Shown here one piece after another: positions 5,874 to 11,532 of a stretch of DNA of 11,532 bases (positions within the stretch are counted from its first letter, which is position 1; every line of letters starts with the position of its first letter). The DNA is from Bacillota bacterium (lineage in GTDB: Bacteria; Bacillota; Bacilli; Paenibacillales; NBRC-103111). The notes beneath the pieces are model-generated. The model saw only the letters and a program-made list of their open reading frames with translations. It was not told the DNA's origin and ran no database searches. The stretch lies in the NCBI GenBank assembly GCA_023393235.1, contig JAEWMH010000140.1:1-11532 (forward strand), read 5' to 3'. The position numbers and the translations under genes are program-made.

Positions 5874-7250
5874 TTAACGGAAACGGAGCCCCTTGGGATA
5901 ATGGTTTTTGAGCTGCCCGGCAGCACATTTGGCCCAGCCTAAGGGGTGGTTTTCCACACATACAGGTACCCAGCCGTCAGACAAACCTTGAGGCGCCGGA
6001 AGGACCTCCCCCCGGAGGTAAGCGCCCAGCTCCGGTGATTCAGGCGGGAAGCTTACTGTCTGCCGGAAAGTGGCAGACGGCATGGCCAGCGCAAGGGCGT
6101 GGGCGGGCTCCACCCGTTTTTTGCGGATGGTGGCCAAATGAAGGCCGGGTCTCGGGGATTTAAGCCCAGCCAGCAAGGTGCTGCGAAAGCGCCCCTCCCG
6201 CCCGGAAGGGAGCCAATACAGCTGTTCTCCGAAGAGGAGCGGCTCACCAGGAGGAAGCGGCTCCTTCGAGCTAAACACCATGTCCGCAAATTCCCGGAAA
6301 AGTTTCCACGCCTCTGCCGTTTGAGCGGATGGGGAGGCAGGCTTAGCCTGCCGTCCTGCTTTGCCGGTTTTGCGGCTCTGCTGCTCCTCTGTCTCTTCAG
6401 TATCCAGCCGGAGAACGGCGACAAAATGTCCTTCTCCTTTGACTTTATGGGGCCAGAGCCGTTCGGTGCGGAGGAGGGTGAGTCCCGGATATTCCCGCAG
6501 GACAGCCTCGATCAGCTCCTCGTTTTCCTTGCGGTTGAAGGTACAGGTGGAGTAGGCGATGGTCCCGCCGTTTTTGAGCATGGCCAGGGCATGGCGGAAG
6601 ATATCCAGCTGTCTGGCGGCGCACATGTCCACGTGGGCGGTGGACCATTCCTGTTGTGCCGCTTCGTCCTTGCGGAACATCCCTTCACCGGAGCAGGGGG
6701 CATCCAGCATAATCTTGTCGAAGAAACAGGGGAAACGCTCCGCCAGCCGGTCCGGCGGCGACTGGACCACCACCGTATTGGCAGCACCCATCCGTTCGAT
6801 ATTTTCAGCGAGTATCTGGGCCCGGGCCGGATGGATTTCATTGGCCACCAGCAGGCCTTCCAGGCCGATTTTGGCGGCCAGCTGGGTGGATTTTCCTCCC
6901 GGTGCGGCAGCCAAATCCAAAACCGTCTCTCCCGGCTGCGGAGACAGCAGCTCCGCCGAGGACATGGCGCTGGGTTCCTGGAGATAATACAGGCCTGCGG
7001 CATGGAAGGGATGTTTGCCGGGCCGGGAATCTTCCCGGTAATAATAGCCGGTGGGACACCAGGGGACCGGCTCCAGACCGAACATAGCGGCAAGCCGTTC
7101 CTGCAGCGGGCTGCCGGGTGGAGCCTTATGGGGCTGGACCCGCAGGCCATAGGTACGCGGGGCGTCGTAGCTGGCCAGGAAGGGCTCCAGCTCTTCCCCC
7201 AGCTGGCCGGACATTTGTCGGATAAAATCTTCGGGCAATGTTTGAGGCAT
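5874..7250 (-). CDS. RsmF-type rRNA cytosine-C5 methyltransferase, copy 2
   Basis: This 458-residue protein is a paralogue of the enzyme encoded at 82-1548 and should also make 5-methylcytosine in rRNA. It has PWCPTGYYY (63-71), the SAM loop LDLAAAPGGKSTQL (111-124), C186 in DAPCSGEGMF, C236 in STCTF, and LWPHKVKGEGHFVAVL (265-280). A charged linker (about 283-312) leads to a C-terminal region ending PLGWAKCAAGQLKNHYP. I chose ATG 7250 (MPQTLPEDF), which aligns with the N-terminus of copy 1; an upstream in-frame ATG at 7319 would add 23 unlike residues. AAGGAG (7264-7269) lies 13 bases upstream, somewhat far. The gene is divergent from the coiled-coil membrane protein gene. The two copies are clearly diverged and may have different target cytosines, but this cannot be decided here. 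Confidence 0.92.
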   Translation of the reverse strand: MPQTLPEDFIRQMSGQLGEELEPFLASYDAPRTYGLRVQPHKAPPGSPLQERLAAMFGLEPVPWCPTGYYYREDSRPGKHPFHAAGLYYLQEPSAMSSAELLSPQPGETVLDLAAAPGGKSTQLAAKIGLEGLLVANEIHPARAQILAENIERMGAANTVVVQSPPDRLAERFPCFFDKIMLDAPCSGEGMFRKDEAAQQEWSTAHVDMCAARQLDIFRHALAMLKNGGTIAYSTCTFNRKENEELIEAVLREYPGLTLLRTERLWPHKVKGEGHFVAVLRLDTEETEEQQSRKTGKAGRQAKPASPSAQTAEAWKLFREFADMVFSSKEPLPPGEPLLFGEQLYWLPSGREGRFRSTLLAGLKSPRPGLHLATIRKKRVEPAHALALAMPSATFRQTVSFPPESPELGAYLRGEVLPAPQGLSDGWVPVCVENHPLGWAKCAAGQLKNHYPKGLRFR

Positions 7251-7290
7251 AATGGATGTGTGGCTCCTTGAATTGCAGTATCGTATACTC

Positions 7291-7319
7291 ATACTAATAC
7301 AAAAAGGGCCAATTTCCAA
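7291..7319 (-). promoter_or_regulatory. possible sigma-A promoter of methyltransferase copy 2
   Basis: On the - strand, TTGGAA (7314-7319) and TAGTAT (7291-7296) are 17 bp apart, each matching consensus at four of six positions. The surrounding stretch holds several ATACT/AGTAT units, so other -10 choices exist. Confidence 0.35.
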
Positions 7320-7331
7320 AGCGGCGGTGCC

Positions 7332-7358
7332 GGAAACCTTTCACGCCCAACGCGCGTA
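7332..7358 (+). promoter_or_regulatory. possible ECF-sigma-type promoter for the coiled-coil membrane protein
   Basis: GGAAAC (7332-7337) and CGTA (7355-7358) are separated by 17 bp. This resembles the AAC/CGT(A/C) promoters used by extracytoplasmic-function sigma factors. A perfect 10-bp palindrome, CTACATGTAG (7361-7370), sits close to the expected transcription start. I see no good sigma-A promoter elsewhere in 7251-7428. The match is short and needs mapping. Confidence 0.35.
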
Positions 7359-7428
7359 TACTACATGTAGCGACAAAATACACCTTCGGACTGCACTGAT
7401 GCAGCCGGGCGCCGAGGAGGGGAAGCCC

Positions 7429-7911
7429 ATGAACAAAACAAGCCGAATGTTCCGGCTGGGAGCGGCGGCAGTTGCGGCAGCAGCGTGTTTGGCGCTGTGG
7501 GGGGCCGAGCCGCCGTCCGCCCACGCCGGTTGGGTGGACCGGGTCCGCGATGTGTTCCAGGTGCCCGGCGAAGTGGACAAGCTGAAGGAGCAATATAATG
7601 AAATGAAATCCGGCTACGATGCCACAGTAGAGCAGCTGGAGGAGACCCGGCGCCGGGCGGAGGAGGCCCAAAAGCTGACGGAGGAGTACCGCAAAACCCA
7701 GGAGCAGCTCATGACGGACAACGCGGCGCTTGCGGAGCAAAACCGGCAGCTTGCCGCTACTCTGGAGGAGCTTAAGGATTCCGAAGAGGCCCGTGCCCGG
7801 TCCGCTGCCCGTGTGAAACGGCTGATCTGGACGGCGGTTCTTCTGGTGGGCGGATATTTCGGAATCAGCCGGGTAGCCCGGTATGTCATGCGTGCCCGGG
7901 TGAGACGCTAA
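7429..7911 (+). CDS. exported coiled-coil protein with C-terminal membrane anchor, unknown function
   Basis: I do not recognise a named family for this 160-residue protein. Residues 1-33 form a signal peptide (basic MNKTSRMFR, an Ala/Leu-rich core, AHA before GW). Residues about 48-128 are heptad-rich and highly charged (E, K, R, Q), a coiled coil. Residues about 132-145 (LIWTAVLLVGGYFG) are a membrane segment, followed by a basic tail with five Arg in the last 11 residues. This predicts an extracytoplasmic coiled coil tethered by its C-terminus, with the positive tail inside. The start is ATG 7429, with AGGAGG (7415-7420) 8 bases upstream. The reading frame stays open upstream to 7252, but that part has no ribosome binding site and would mask the signal peptide. 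The next gene follows after 57 bp. Confidence 0.82.
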   Translation: MNKTSRMFRLGAAAVAAAACLALWGAEPPSAHAGWVDRVRDVFQVPGEVDKLKEQYNEMKSGYDATVEQLEETRRRAEEAQKLTEEYRKTQEQLMTDNAALAEQNRQLAATLEELKDSEEARARSAARVKRLIWTAVLLVGGYFGISRVARYVMRARVRR

Positions 7912-7922
7912 TAGAGCTTGGT

Positions 7923-7970
7923 AAAGGCGCTTCTATAGAAAGATCCTTACAGACGGAGGTGGCGCCCTTT
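7923..7970 (+). promoter_or_regulatory. possible hairpin covering the AIM24-like gene's start
   Basis: AAAGGCGC (7923-7930) can pair with GCGCCCTTT (7962-7970) with one bulged C. This puts the TTG start at the edge of the stem and the GGAGGT ribosome binding site (7955-7960) in the loop. A perfect palindrome, TTCTATAGAA (7931-7940), lies inside the loop. Translational control or a chance fold are both possible. Confidence 0.3.
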
Positions 7971-8673
7971 GAACATCGGTCCTCAACAAGCGGGAGAGGC
8001 AGAAAACGGGCGGGTTGAACGGTTCCTTCTGGAAGCGGGAGAACAGGTTTCACTGTTGTATCCCGGCCAGATCATCGCATATCGGGGGGCGCCCCAGGGC
8101 AGGTCCGACCGTTTTATGACCCTGAAGGGGATGTACCGCAAACGGAAGCTTCTGCAGGCTGACCTTACCGGCCCCTGTGAATTTCTGACGGCCCTGCCCC
8201 ACGGTTTTTATCTGAAGACCCTCCCGATTCGAGGCAATAGCGATTTGTTGTTTGAATTCCGCAATCTGTTTTTTTATACCCCCGGCATACATATGGAGCA
8301 TAAGCTTCTGCAGTTGAAAAAAATGCTCGTCACCCGGGACTGGATGAAGATGAAGCTGTCCGGGGAGGGGCTGGTGGGTATTCTCACTTACGGCCCCTTG
8401 TATGAAATCGAGTTGAATGAGCGGGAGCCGCTGTTTGTGGATGCCCGCTGCGTGGTGGCCATGCCGGAGAATGCCAACCTTAAGCTGTGCGTTTACGGCA
8501 ATCATCTGGCCAGCCAGCATATGAATTATCATTGGAGCATGACCGGCCGCGGCATGGCTTTGGTGCAGGGCAGTCTGGCGGGACCGGAGCTGGAGAAGGA
8601 ACACCGCCAGGACGGTTTGCTCAAGCGTGTGCTCCGGGAGGTTATCCCTTTCGGTGGGGTATTCATTAAATAA
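7969..8673 (+). CDS. AIM24-like (DUF124-type) protein
   Basis: This 234-residue protein resembles the AIM24 family, single-domain beta-rich proteins related to yeast mitochondrial AIM24, whose bacterial role is unclear. The best match is residues 131-190: SGEGLVGILTYGPLYEIEL, then PLFVDARCVVAMP, then a beta segment ending in the Gly-rich MTGRG (191-195), in line with the family's GxG...tyG...l.vd...vva pattern. There is no signal peptide or membrane helix. The start is TTG 7969, with a perfect GGAGGT (7955-7960) 8 bases upstream; no ATG fits better. It lies 57 bp after the coiled-coil gene and 56 bp before the oxidoreductase gene with no terminator in either gap, so co-transcription is likely. 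Family assignment is from pattern memory. Confidence 0.72.
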   Translation: MNIGPQQAGEAENGRVERFLLEAGEQVSLLYPGQIIAYRGAPQGRSDRFMTLKGMYRKRKLLQADLTGPCEFLTALPHGFYLKTLPIRGNSDLLFEFRNLFFYTPGIHMEHKLLQLKKMLVTRDWMKMKLSGEGLVGILTYGPLYEIELNEREPLFVDARCVVAMPENANLKLCVYGNHLASQHMNYHWSMTGRGMALVQGSLAGPELEKEHRQDGLLKRVLREVIPFGGVFIK

Positions 8674-8729
8674 GAGACTGCGATGAAAGAAAGTACCGGT
8701 CATTTATCAAAAGGAGGCGCAGAGCGGAA

Positions 8730-9749
8730 ATGGCGGAAACAGCTGAACATGCAGCGTATCACACACCTATTTCGGTGTTGGATTTGGCTCCTGTTTTGAA
8801 GGGCGGCAGTGTGGCGGAGACTTTGCATAACAGCCTGGATTTGGCGAGACATGCCGAGGCTTGGGGATACAAGCGTTATTGGCTGGCGGAGCACCACAAC
8901 ATGGCGGGTGTTGCCAGCTCGGCCACCTCGTTGGTCATCGGTTATATTGCCGCTGGCACGACCAGCATCCGGGTGGGCTCCGGCGGCATTATGCTGCCCA
9001 ATCACGCGCCGCTGCTGATTGCCGAGCAGTTCGGCACCTTGGAGTCCCTGTACCCGGGACGGATTGATCTGGGTCTGGGCCGGGCGCCAGGCACCGACCA
9101 GCCGGCCTCCCGTGCAATCCGGCGGGGACTGGCCGCTTCGGGCCAGGATTTCCCGGTGCTGCTGGAGGAGCTGCGCTCCTACTTCGATGGTACCAGCGTC
9201 GGGGTGCAGGCAGTGCCCGGAAAGGGCCTGCGGCTGCCCATCTGGCTCTTGGGCTCCAGCGGATTCAGCGCCGAATTGGCGGGGCGCCTGGGTCTGCCCT
9301 TTGCTTTTGCCAGCCATTTCGCCCCGGATTATCTCCTGCCTGCGCTGGATTTGTACCGGATGAGCTTCACCCCGTCGGAGGTGCTGGACAAACCCCATGC
9401 TATGGTAGCCATCAACGTGTTCGCTGCCGATACGGATGAGGAGGCGGACCGGTTGTCCACCTCCCAGCAGATTCAATTCCTTCGTCTGATCCGCGGCGGA
9501 GGCGGACCGCTGGAGCCTCCGGTGGATTCCATGGATGAGCTGTGGCCAGGGGAAAGAGAGCGTGCCGTGGTGGAAAGCCAGCAGCGGTATTCCATCATCG
9601 GCAGCAAGGAAACTGTGCGGAGACGGCTGCGGTACATCCAGGAGCTCACCGGTGCGGATGAATGGATTGCCTCCGGTCAAATCTACGACCACCAGGCCCG
9701 GCTGCGCTCCTACGAACTTTTGTCCCAGGTGGTGCAGGAGGGGTATTGA
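8730..9749 (+). CDS. LLM-class (luciferase-like) flavin-dependent oxidoreductase
   Basis: This 339-residue cytosolic enzyme has the bacterial-luciferase TIM-barrel fold and probably uses reduced FMN to oxidise a small substrate with O2. It belongs to the MsnO8/YhbW-like group. Supporting blocks are ISVLDLAPVLKGG (14-26), AEAWGYKRYWLAEHHNM (42-58), SIRVGSGGIMLPNHAPL (79-95), EQFGTLESLYPGRIDLGLGRAPGTD (99-123) and WLLGSSGFSAELAGRLGLPFAFASHF (172-197). The late segment IIGSKETVRRRL (289-300) is the usual end of the barrel. The length is normal for the group. AAGGAGG (8711-8717) lies 12 bases upstream of ATG 8730. It is the last gene of a likely three-gene run from 7429. No neighbouring gene points to a substrate. 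Confidence 0.92.
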   Translation: MAETAEHAAYHTPISVLDLAPVLKGGSVAETLHNSLDLARHAEAWGYKRYWLAEHHNMAGVASSATSLVIGYIAAGTTSIRVGSGGIMLPNHAPLLIAEQFGTLESLYPGRIDLGLGRAPGTDQPASRAIRRGLAASGQDFPVLLEELRSYFDGTSVGVQAVPGKGLRLPIWLLGSSGFSAELAGRLGLPFAFASHFAPDYLLPALDLYRMSFTPSEVLDKPHAMVAINVFAADTDEEADRLSTSQQIQFLRLIRGGGGPLEPPVDSMDELWPGERERAVVESQQRYSIIGSKETVRRRLRYIQELTGADEWIASGQIYDHQARLRSYELLSQVVQEGY

Positions 9750-9800
9750 CGGGGAGGGAACCCGGAATCCCCCGGAACCCCGGAACCTTTGGAAGCCCGG
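9750..9800 (+). other. short CCGGAA-rich tract after the oxidoreductase gene
   Basis: GGAA recurs five times at 7-10 bp spacing (9757, 9764, 9774, 9782, 9791) in a C/G-rich context. There is no clear U-tailed hairpin, so the oxidoreductase gene may rely on the composite repeat or the terminator at 10052 to end its transcript. Confidence 0.4.
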
Positions 9801-9985
9801 CTAACGGACACCAGCGCCGTTATTTCGGCCCAGTACCGCTTTTTTGAAAACTAACGGACACCAGCGCCTTTATTGCCGCAAAACGGGGAACTTTTTCGAA
9901 CCTATGCGCGGAATAGCGGCTCTCGTGTCCGTTAGAATTTTCAAAACAGGTTTTTAAGCAAAATAACGCTTCTCCTGTCCGTTAG
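9801..9985. repeat. composite inverted array of four 25-bp CTAACGGACA repeats
   Basis: Four copies of a 25-bp repeat lie at 9801-9825 (+), 9851-9875 (+), 9911-9935 (-) and 9961-9985 (-). All share the first ten bases CTAACGGACA. Against copy 1, copies 2, 3 and 4 match at 23, 21 and 20 of 25 positions. Within each pair the copies start exactly 50 bp apart, with a 25-bp spacer, so the element is a nested inverted repeat around a 35-bp centre. Each copy is itself a small hairpin: TAACGG and CCGTTA with a 9-base loop, perfect in copy 1 and with one mismatch in the others. Both spacers contain TTTTGAAAA next to the inner repeat. There is no open reading frame of note. It resembles an interspersed intergenic repeat or a MITE-like element that may fold as RNA or a cruciform. 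Confidence 0.9.
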
Positions 9986-10051
9986 ATTCAGCCAATTCTT
10001 GCTGAGGCAGGTGAAGGAGGTCCCCACCACTAACACATCTCAAAAAATCAC

Positions 10052-10096
10052 AAGCGGCCGCTGTTCCGCCACCAGGGAGGGCGAAGCCGCTTTTTG
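10052..10096 (+). terminator. intrinsic terminator in the intergenic region
   Basis: AAGCGGC (10052-10058) pairs with GCCGCTT (10086-10092), and the T-run continues to 10095. The loop is large (27 bases) and G/C-rich. It lies upstream of the winged-helix promoter and probably ends transcription coming through the repeat element. Confidence 0.65.
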
Positions 10097-10151
10097 TTAT
10101 GCGTCCGATTGTTTGCACCTATTGCTATCTACCTGAATGTGAAGCACCCGA

Positions 10152-10180
10152 TTGACAACGGCTCAAACAAATATTATGAT
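10152..10180 (+). promoter_or_regulatory. near-consensus sigma-A promoter of the winged-helix gene
   Basis: A perfect TTGACA (10152-10157), a 17-bp spacer and TATGAT (10175-10180, five of six matches) form a strong promoter. The start of transcription should be near 10187, giving a leader of about 46 bases before the ATG. Confidence 0.85.
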
Positions 10181-10197
10181 ACGAGTGAAAATATTTG
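10168..10197. promoter_or_regulatory. putative operator: 8-bp inverted repeat across the -10 box
   Basis: CAAATATT (10168-10175) and AATATTTG (10190-10197) are perfect inverted copies separated by 14 bp, 22 bp centre to centre, about two helical turns. The left arm touches the -10 box and the right arm lies just after the expected transcription start. A/T-rich spaced palindromes of this kind are used by ArsR/SmtB-type winged-helix dimers. Binding by the adjacent regulator is an inference. Confidence 0.6.
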
Positions 10198-10232
10198 ACC
10201 GTCTCAGGCCGGGACGGCGGAAGGAGGCGCCC

Positions 10233-10871
10233 ATGAAGCTGGCCCCTGTGTTTATCATCGAGGAGTATGAGCAGCTGAAGGCGGTAAGCGATCCATTCCG
10301 CACCACCATTCTGGGCCATCTCATCGAGATGCCGTATACCGGACAGCAGCTGGCCCAGCTTCTTGCGCTTCCGCGGTCCAAGATTCATTATCATCTGTCG
10401 GAGCTGGAGAAAAACGGCTTTATCCGCGTGGTCAAAACCGAAGTCAAAAACGGCATCATCCAGAAGTTTTACCGGGCGGTGGCCTGGAGCTTCGTTCCGG
10501 GGGAACGGCTATTGCCCCACCGGACGGAGGTGGAGAATTACTTCCGGGAGTTTACACTGAACACGGTGGGCCGTGCCAGACTGCGGACGCTCACGGCGCC
10601 GGAGGAGGCCTTCCAGGTGCAAAGCGCCAACAAAGACGCCTGGCCGCGCATCGCCATGCAGATGGAGGTGCATCTTAAACCGGAGAAGTTCGCCGGGTGG
10701 CTGGCCCGGTACCGGGTATTGCTTCAGGAGCTGGATGACATGAACGATCCCGGGGACGAGGAAAGCAGATTGTTTTATCTTGCTTCCGTCGGCTTTCAGG
10801 CGGAGGGGCCGCTGTTTGCGGATGAGGATGAAGATGAGGATGAAGATGAAGATGGCCAAGCAACCCCATAA
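10233..10871 (+). CDS. ArsR-like winged helix-turn-helix transcriptional regulator
   Basis: This 212-residue protein carries an ArsR-type winged helix near its N-terminus (about residues 10-85): LKAVSDPFRTTILGHLIEMPYTGQQLAQLLALPRSKIHYHLSELEKNGFI, then a wing and KFYRAVA. The recognition helix is near RSKIHYHLSEL. No metal-binding cysteine cluster is visible, so metal sensing of the classic ArsR kind is not supported. The middle and C-terminal part is helical and may bind an effector or dimerise. Residues 197-207 are an unbroken Asp/Glu tail. AAGGAGG (10221-10227) lies 5 bases before ATG 10233; a TTG at 10152 in the same frame lies inside the promoter and is rejected. It is followed after 37 bp by an M29 aminopeptidase gene, so the two are probably co-transcribed and the regulator may control the pair. 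Confidence 0.85.
   Translation: MKLAPVFIIEEYEQLKAVSDPFRTTILGHLIEMPYTGQQLAQLLALPRSKIHYHLSELEKNGFIRVVKTEVKNGIIQKFYRAVAWSFVPGERLLPHRTEVENYFREFTLNTVGRARLRTLTAPEEAFQVQSANKDAWPRIAMQMEVHLKPEKFAGWLARYRVLLQELDDMNDPGDEESRLFYLASVGFQAEGPLFADEDEDEDEDEDGQATP
10821..10855 (+). repeat. hexanucleotide tandem repeat inside the regulator gene
   Basis: About 5.8 units of GATGAG/GATGAA encode the Asp/Glu tail. Because units are 6 bp, gain or loss of a unit would keep the reading frame and only change tail length by two residues. Confidence 0.8.
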
Positions 10872-10908
10872 TTCCCTAACCCAATTATCCAAAGGATGGT
10901 GCAACCCA

Positions 10909-11532
10909 ATGGTAGATCCCCGTTTGACACGGCTGGCCGAGGTGCTGGTCCATTATTCCGTAAGAGCCCAGAAGGGCGAGAATGTTCTGATCGAAGCCTT
11001 CAACATTGACAATCCGCTGGTCAAAGAGCTGGTGAAGCAGGTGTACAAGGCAGGCGCTAATCCCTTCGTAAATCTGCGTGATCAACAGGTCATCCGCCAG
11101 CTGGTGCTGGAGGGAACCGAAGAGCAGCTGACCACCATGGCCAAGGTCGATGACTTCCAGATGCAGCAAATGCAATGTTACATCGGCGTCCGGGGCAGCC
11201 TGAACATTACTGAAATGGCAGATGTCCCCGCCGACAAGCTGAAGCAATATAACGCCTTGTACCAGACCCCCGTTCATTTTGAAACCCGCGTGAAGAAAAC
11301 CCGCTGGGTGGTGCTCCGTTACCCGACTGCTTCCATGGCCCAGCTGTCCAACATGAGTACAGAAGCCTTCGAAAACTTCTACTTCGATGTGTGCACATTG
11401 GACTACGGCAAAATGAACGATGCCATGGATTCGCTTAAAGCACTGATGGACCGCACCGCCAAGGTCCGGATCACCGGCCCCGGCACCGATCTCCCCTTTT
11501 CGATCAAGGGCATCGGCGCCATCAAATGTGCA
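10909..11532 (+). CDS. M29-family aminopeptidase (AmpS/PepS-like), 3' truncated by window end
   Basis: The first 208 codons are present, open to the window edge. The sequence matches the N-terminal domain of M29 (thermophilic-type) metallo-aminopeptidases, which remove N-terminal residues from peptides in the cytosol: MVDPRLTRLAEVLVHYSVRA, then GENVLIEA, GANPFVNLR, CYIGVRGSLNITEMADVP, FFDVCTLDYGKMN-like (ENFYFDVCTLDYGKMN) and VRITGPGTDLPFSIKG. The metal ligands lie in the C-terminal half and are not visible here. AAAGGATGG (10891-10899) precedes the ATG at a spacing of about 10 bases. It follows the winged-helix gene by 37 bp without a terminator, so it is probably the second gene of that operon. 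Confidence 0.9.
   Translation, partial: MVDPRLTRLAEVLVHYSVRAQKGENVLIEAFNIDNPLVKELVKQVYKAGANPFVNLRDQQVIRQLVLEGTEEQLTTMAKVDDFQMQQMQCYIGVRGSLNITEMADVPADKLKQYNALYQTPVHFETRVKKTRWVVLRYPTASMAQLSNMSTEAFENFYFDVCTLDYGKMNDAMDSLKALMDRTAKVRITGPGTDLPFSIKGIGAIKCA

Noticed and set aside
6099..7271. Long open frame (390 codons) on the + strand
   Set aside because: It lies entirely antisense to the well-supported methyltransferase copy 2, gives a glycine- and glutamine-rich product with no domain, and has no ribosome binding site. It is a codon-bias shadow.
7252..7428. Upstream extension of the coiled-coil protein frame
   Set aside because: It overlaps the promoter region, lacks a ribosome binding site and would place 59 residues before a textbook signal peptide.
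8700..9692. Long open frame (330 codons) on the - strand
   Set aside because: It is antisense to the oxidoreductase gene, whose motifs are clear. The product has no recognisable domain.
9801..9985. CRISPR array
   Set aside because: Repeats of 25 bp with 25-bp spacers invite the idea, but the copies are in two orientations, there are only two per orientation, the spacers share sequence and no cas gene is near.
10011..10136. Small open frame starting with GTG
   Set aside because: It runs through the terminator at 10052-10096 and has no ribosome binding site of its own.

Overview
This window is bacterial chromosome from a spore-forming Firmicute, most likely Paenibacillus or a close relative. 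The grounds are strong AGGAGG-type ribosome binding sites, GC-rich coding with TTG and GTG starts alongside ATG, sigma-A type promoters, U-tailed hairpin terminators, a tiny YjcZ-type sporulation protein, and a CTAACGGACA repeat of a type I recall from Paenibacillus intergenic DNA. I could not search a database, so the genus is an inference. Nothing here looks like a phage, IS element, CRISPR array or defence island.

Region 1 (1-3282, + strand). An RsmF-type rRNA cytosine-C5 methyltransferase is followed, with a one-base stop/start overlap, by an RsuA-type 16S rRNA pseudouridine synthase. A Cof-type HAD phosphatase comes next and ends at a strong bidirectional terminator. Region 2 (3283-4853). 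A 30-residue YjcZ-like protein lies on the - strand behind a good sigma-K-like promoter. Divergent from it is a 362-residue acidic protein that I do not recognise; it appears to be built from three diverged copies of one module.

Region 3 (4873-7428, mostly - strand). A secreted NlpC/P60 hydrolase with two C-terminal LysM domains has a clear sigma-A promoter with a seven-C run in its spacer. Upstream of it is a second RsmF-type methyltransferase, a paralogue of the first gene in opposite orientation. Region 4 (7429-9749, + strand) may be one transcription unit: a signal-peptide/coiled-coil/membrane protein behind an ECF-sigma-like promoter, an AIM24-like protein with a TTG start, and a luciferase-like flavin-dependent oxidoreductase.

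Region 5 (9750-10232) is non-coding. It holds a 185-bp composite element of four 25-bp repeats on an exact 50-bp period, two in each orientation, followed by a terminator and a near-consensus sigma-A promoter. An 8-bp inverted repeat overlaps the -10 box of that promoter. Region 6 (10233-11532) is a winged-helix regulator with a poly-Asp/Glu tail, followed after 37 bp by the N-terminal part of an M29-family aminopeptidase cut by the window edge.

Most of the window is ordinary housekeeping DNA. The parts most worth a second look are the composite repeat, the three-module acidic protein, the small sporulation gene with its promoter, and the operator-like repeat in front of the winged-helix gene.
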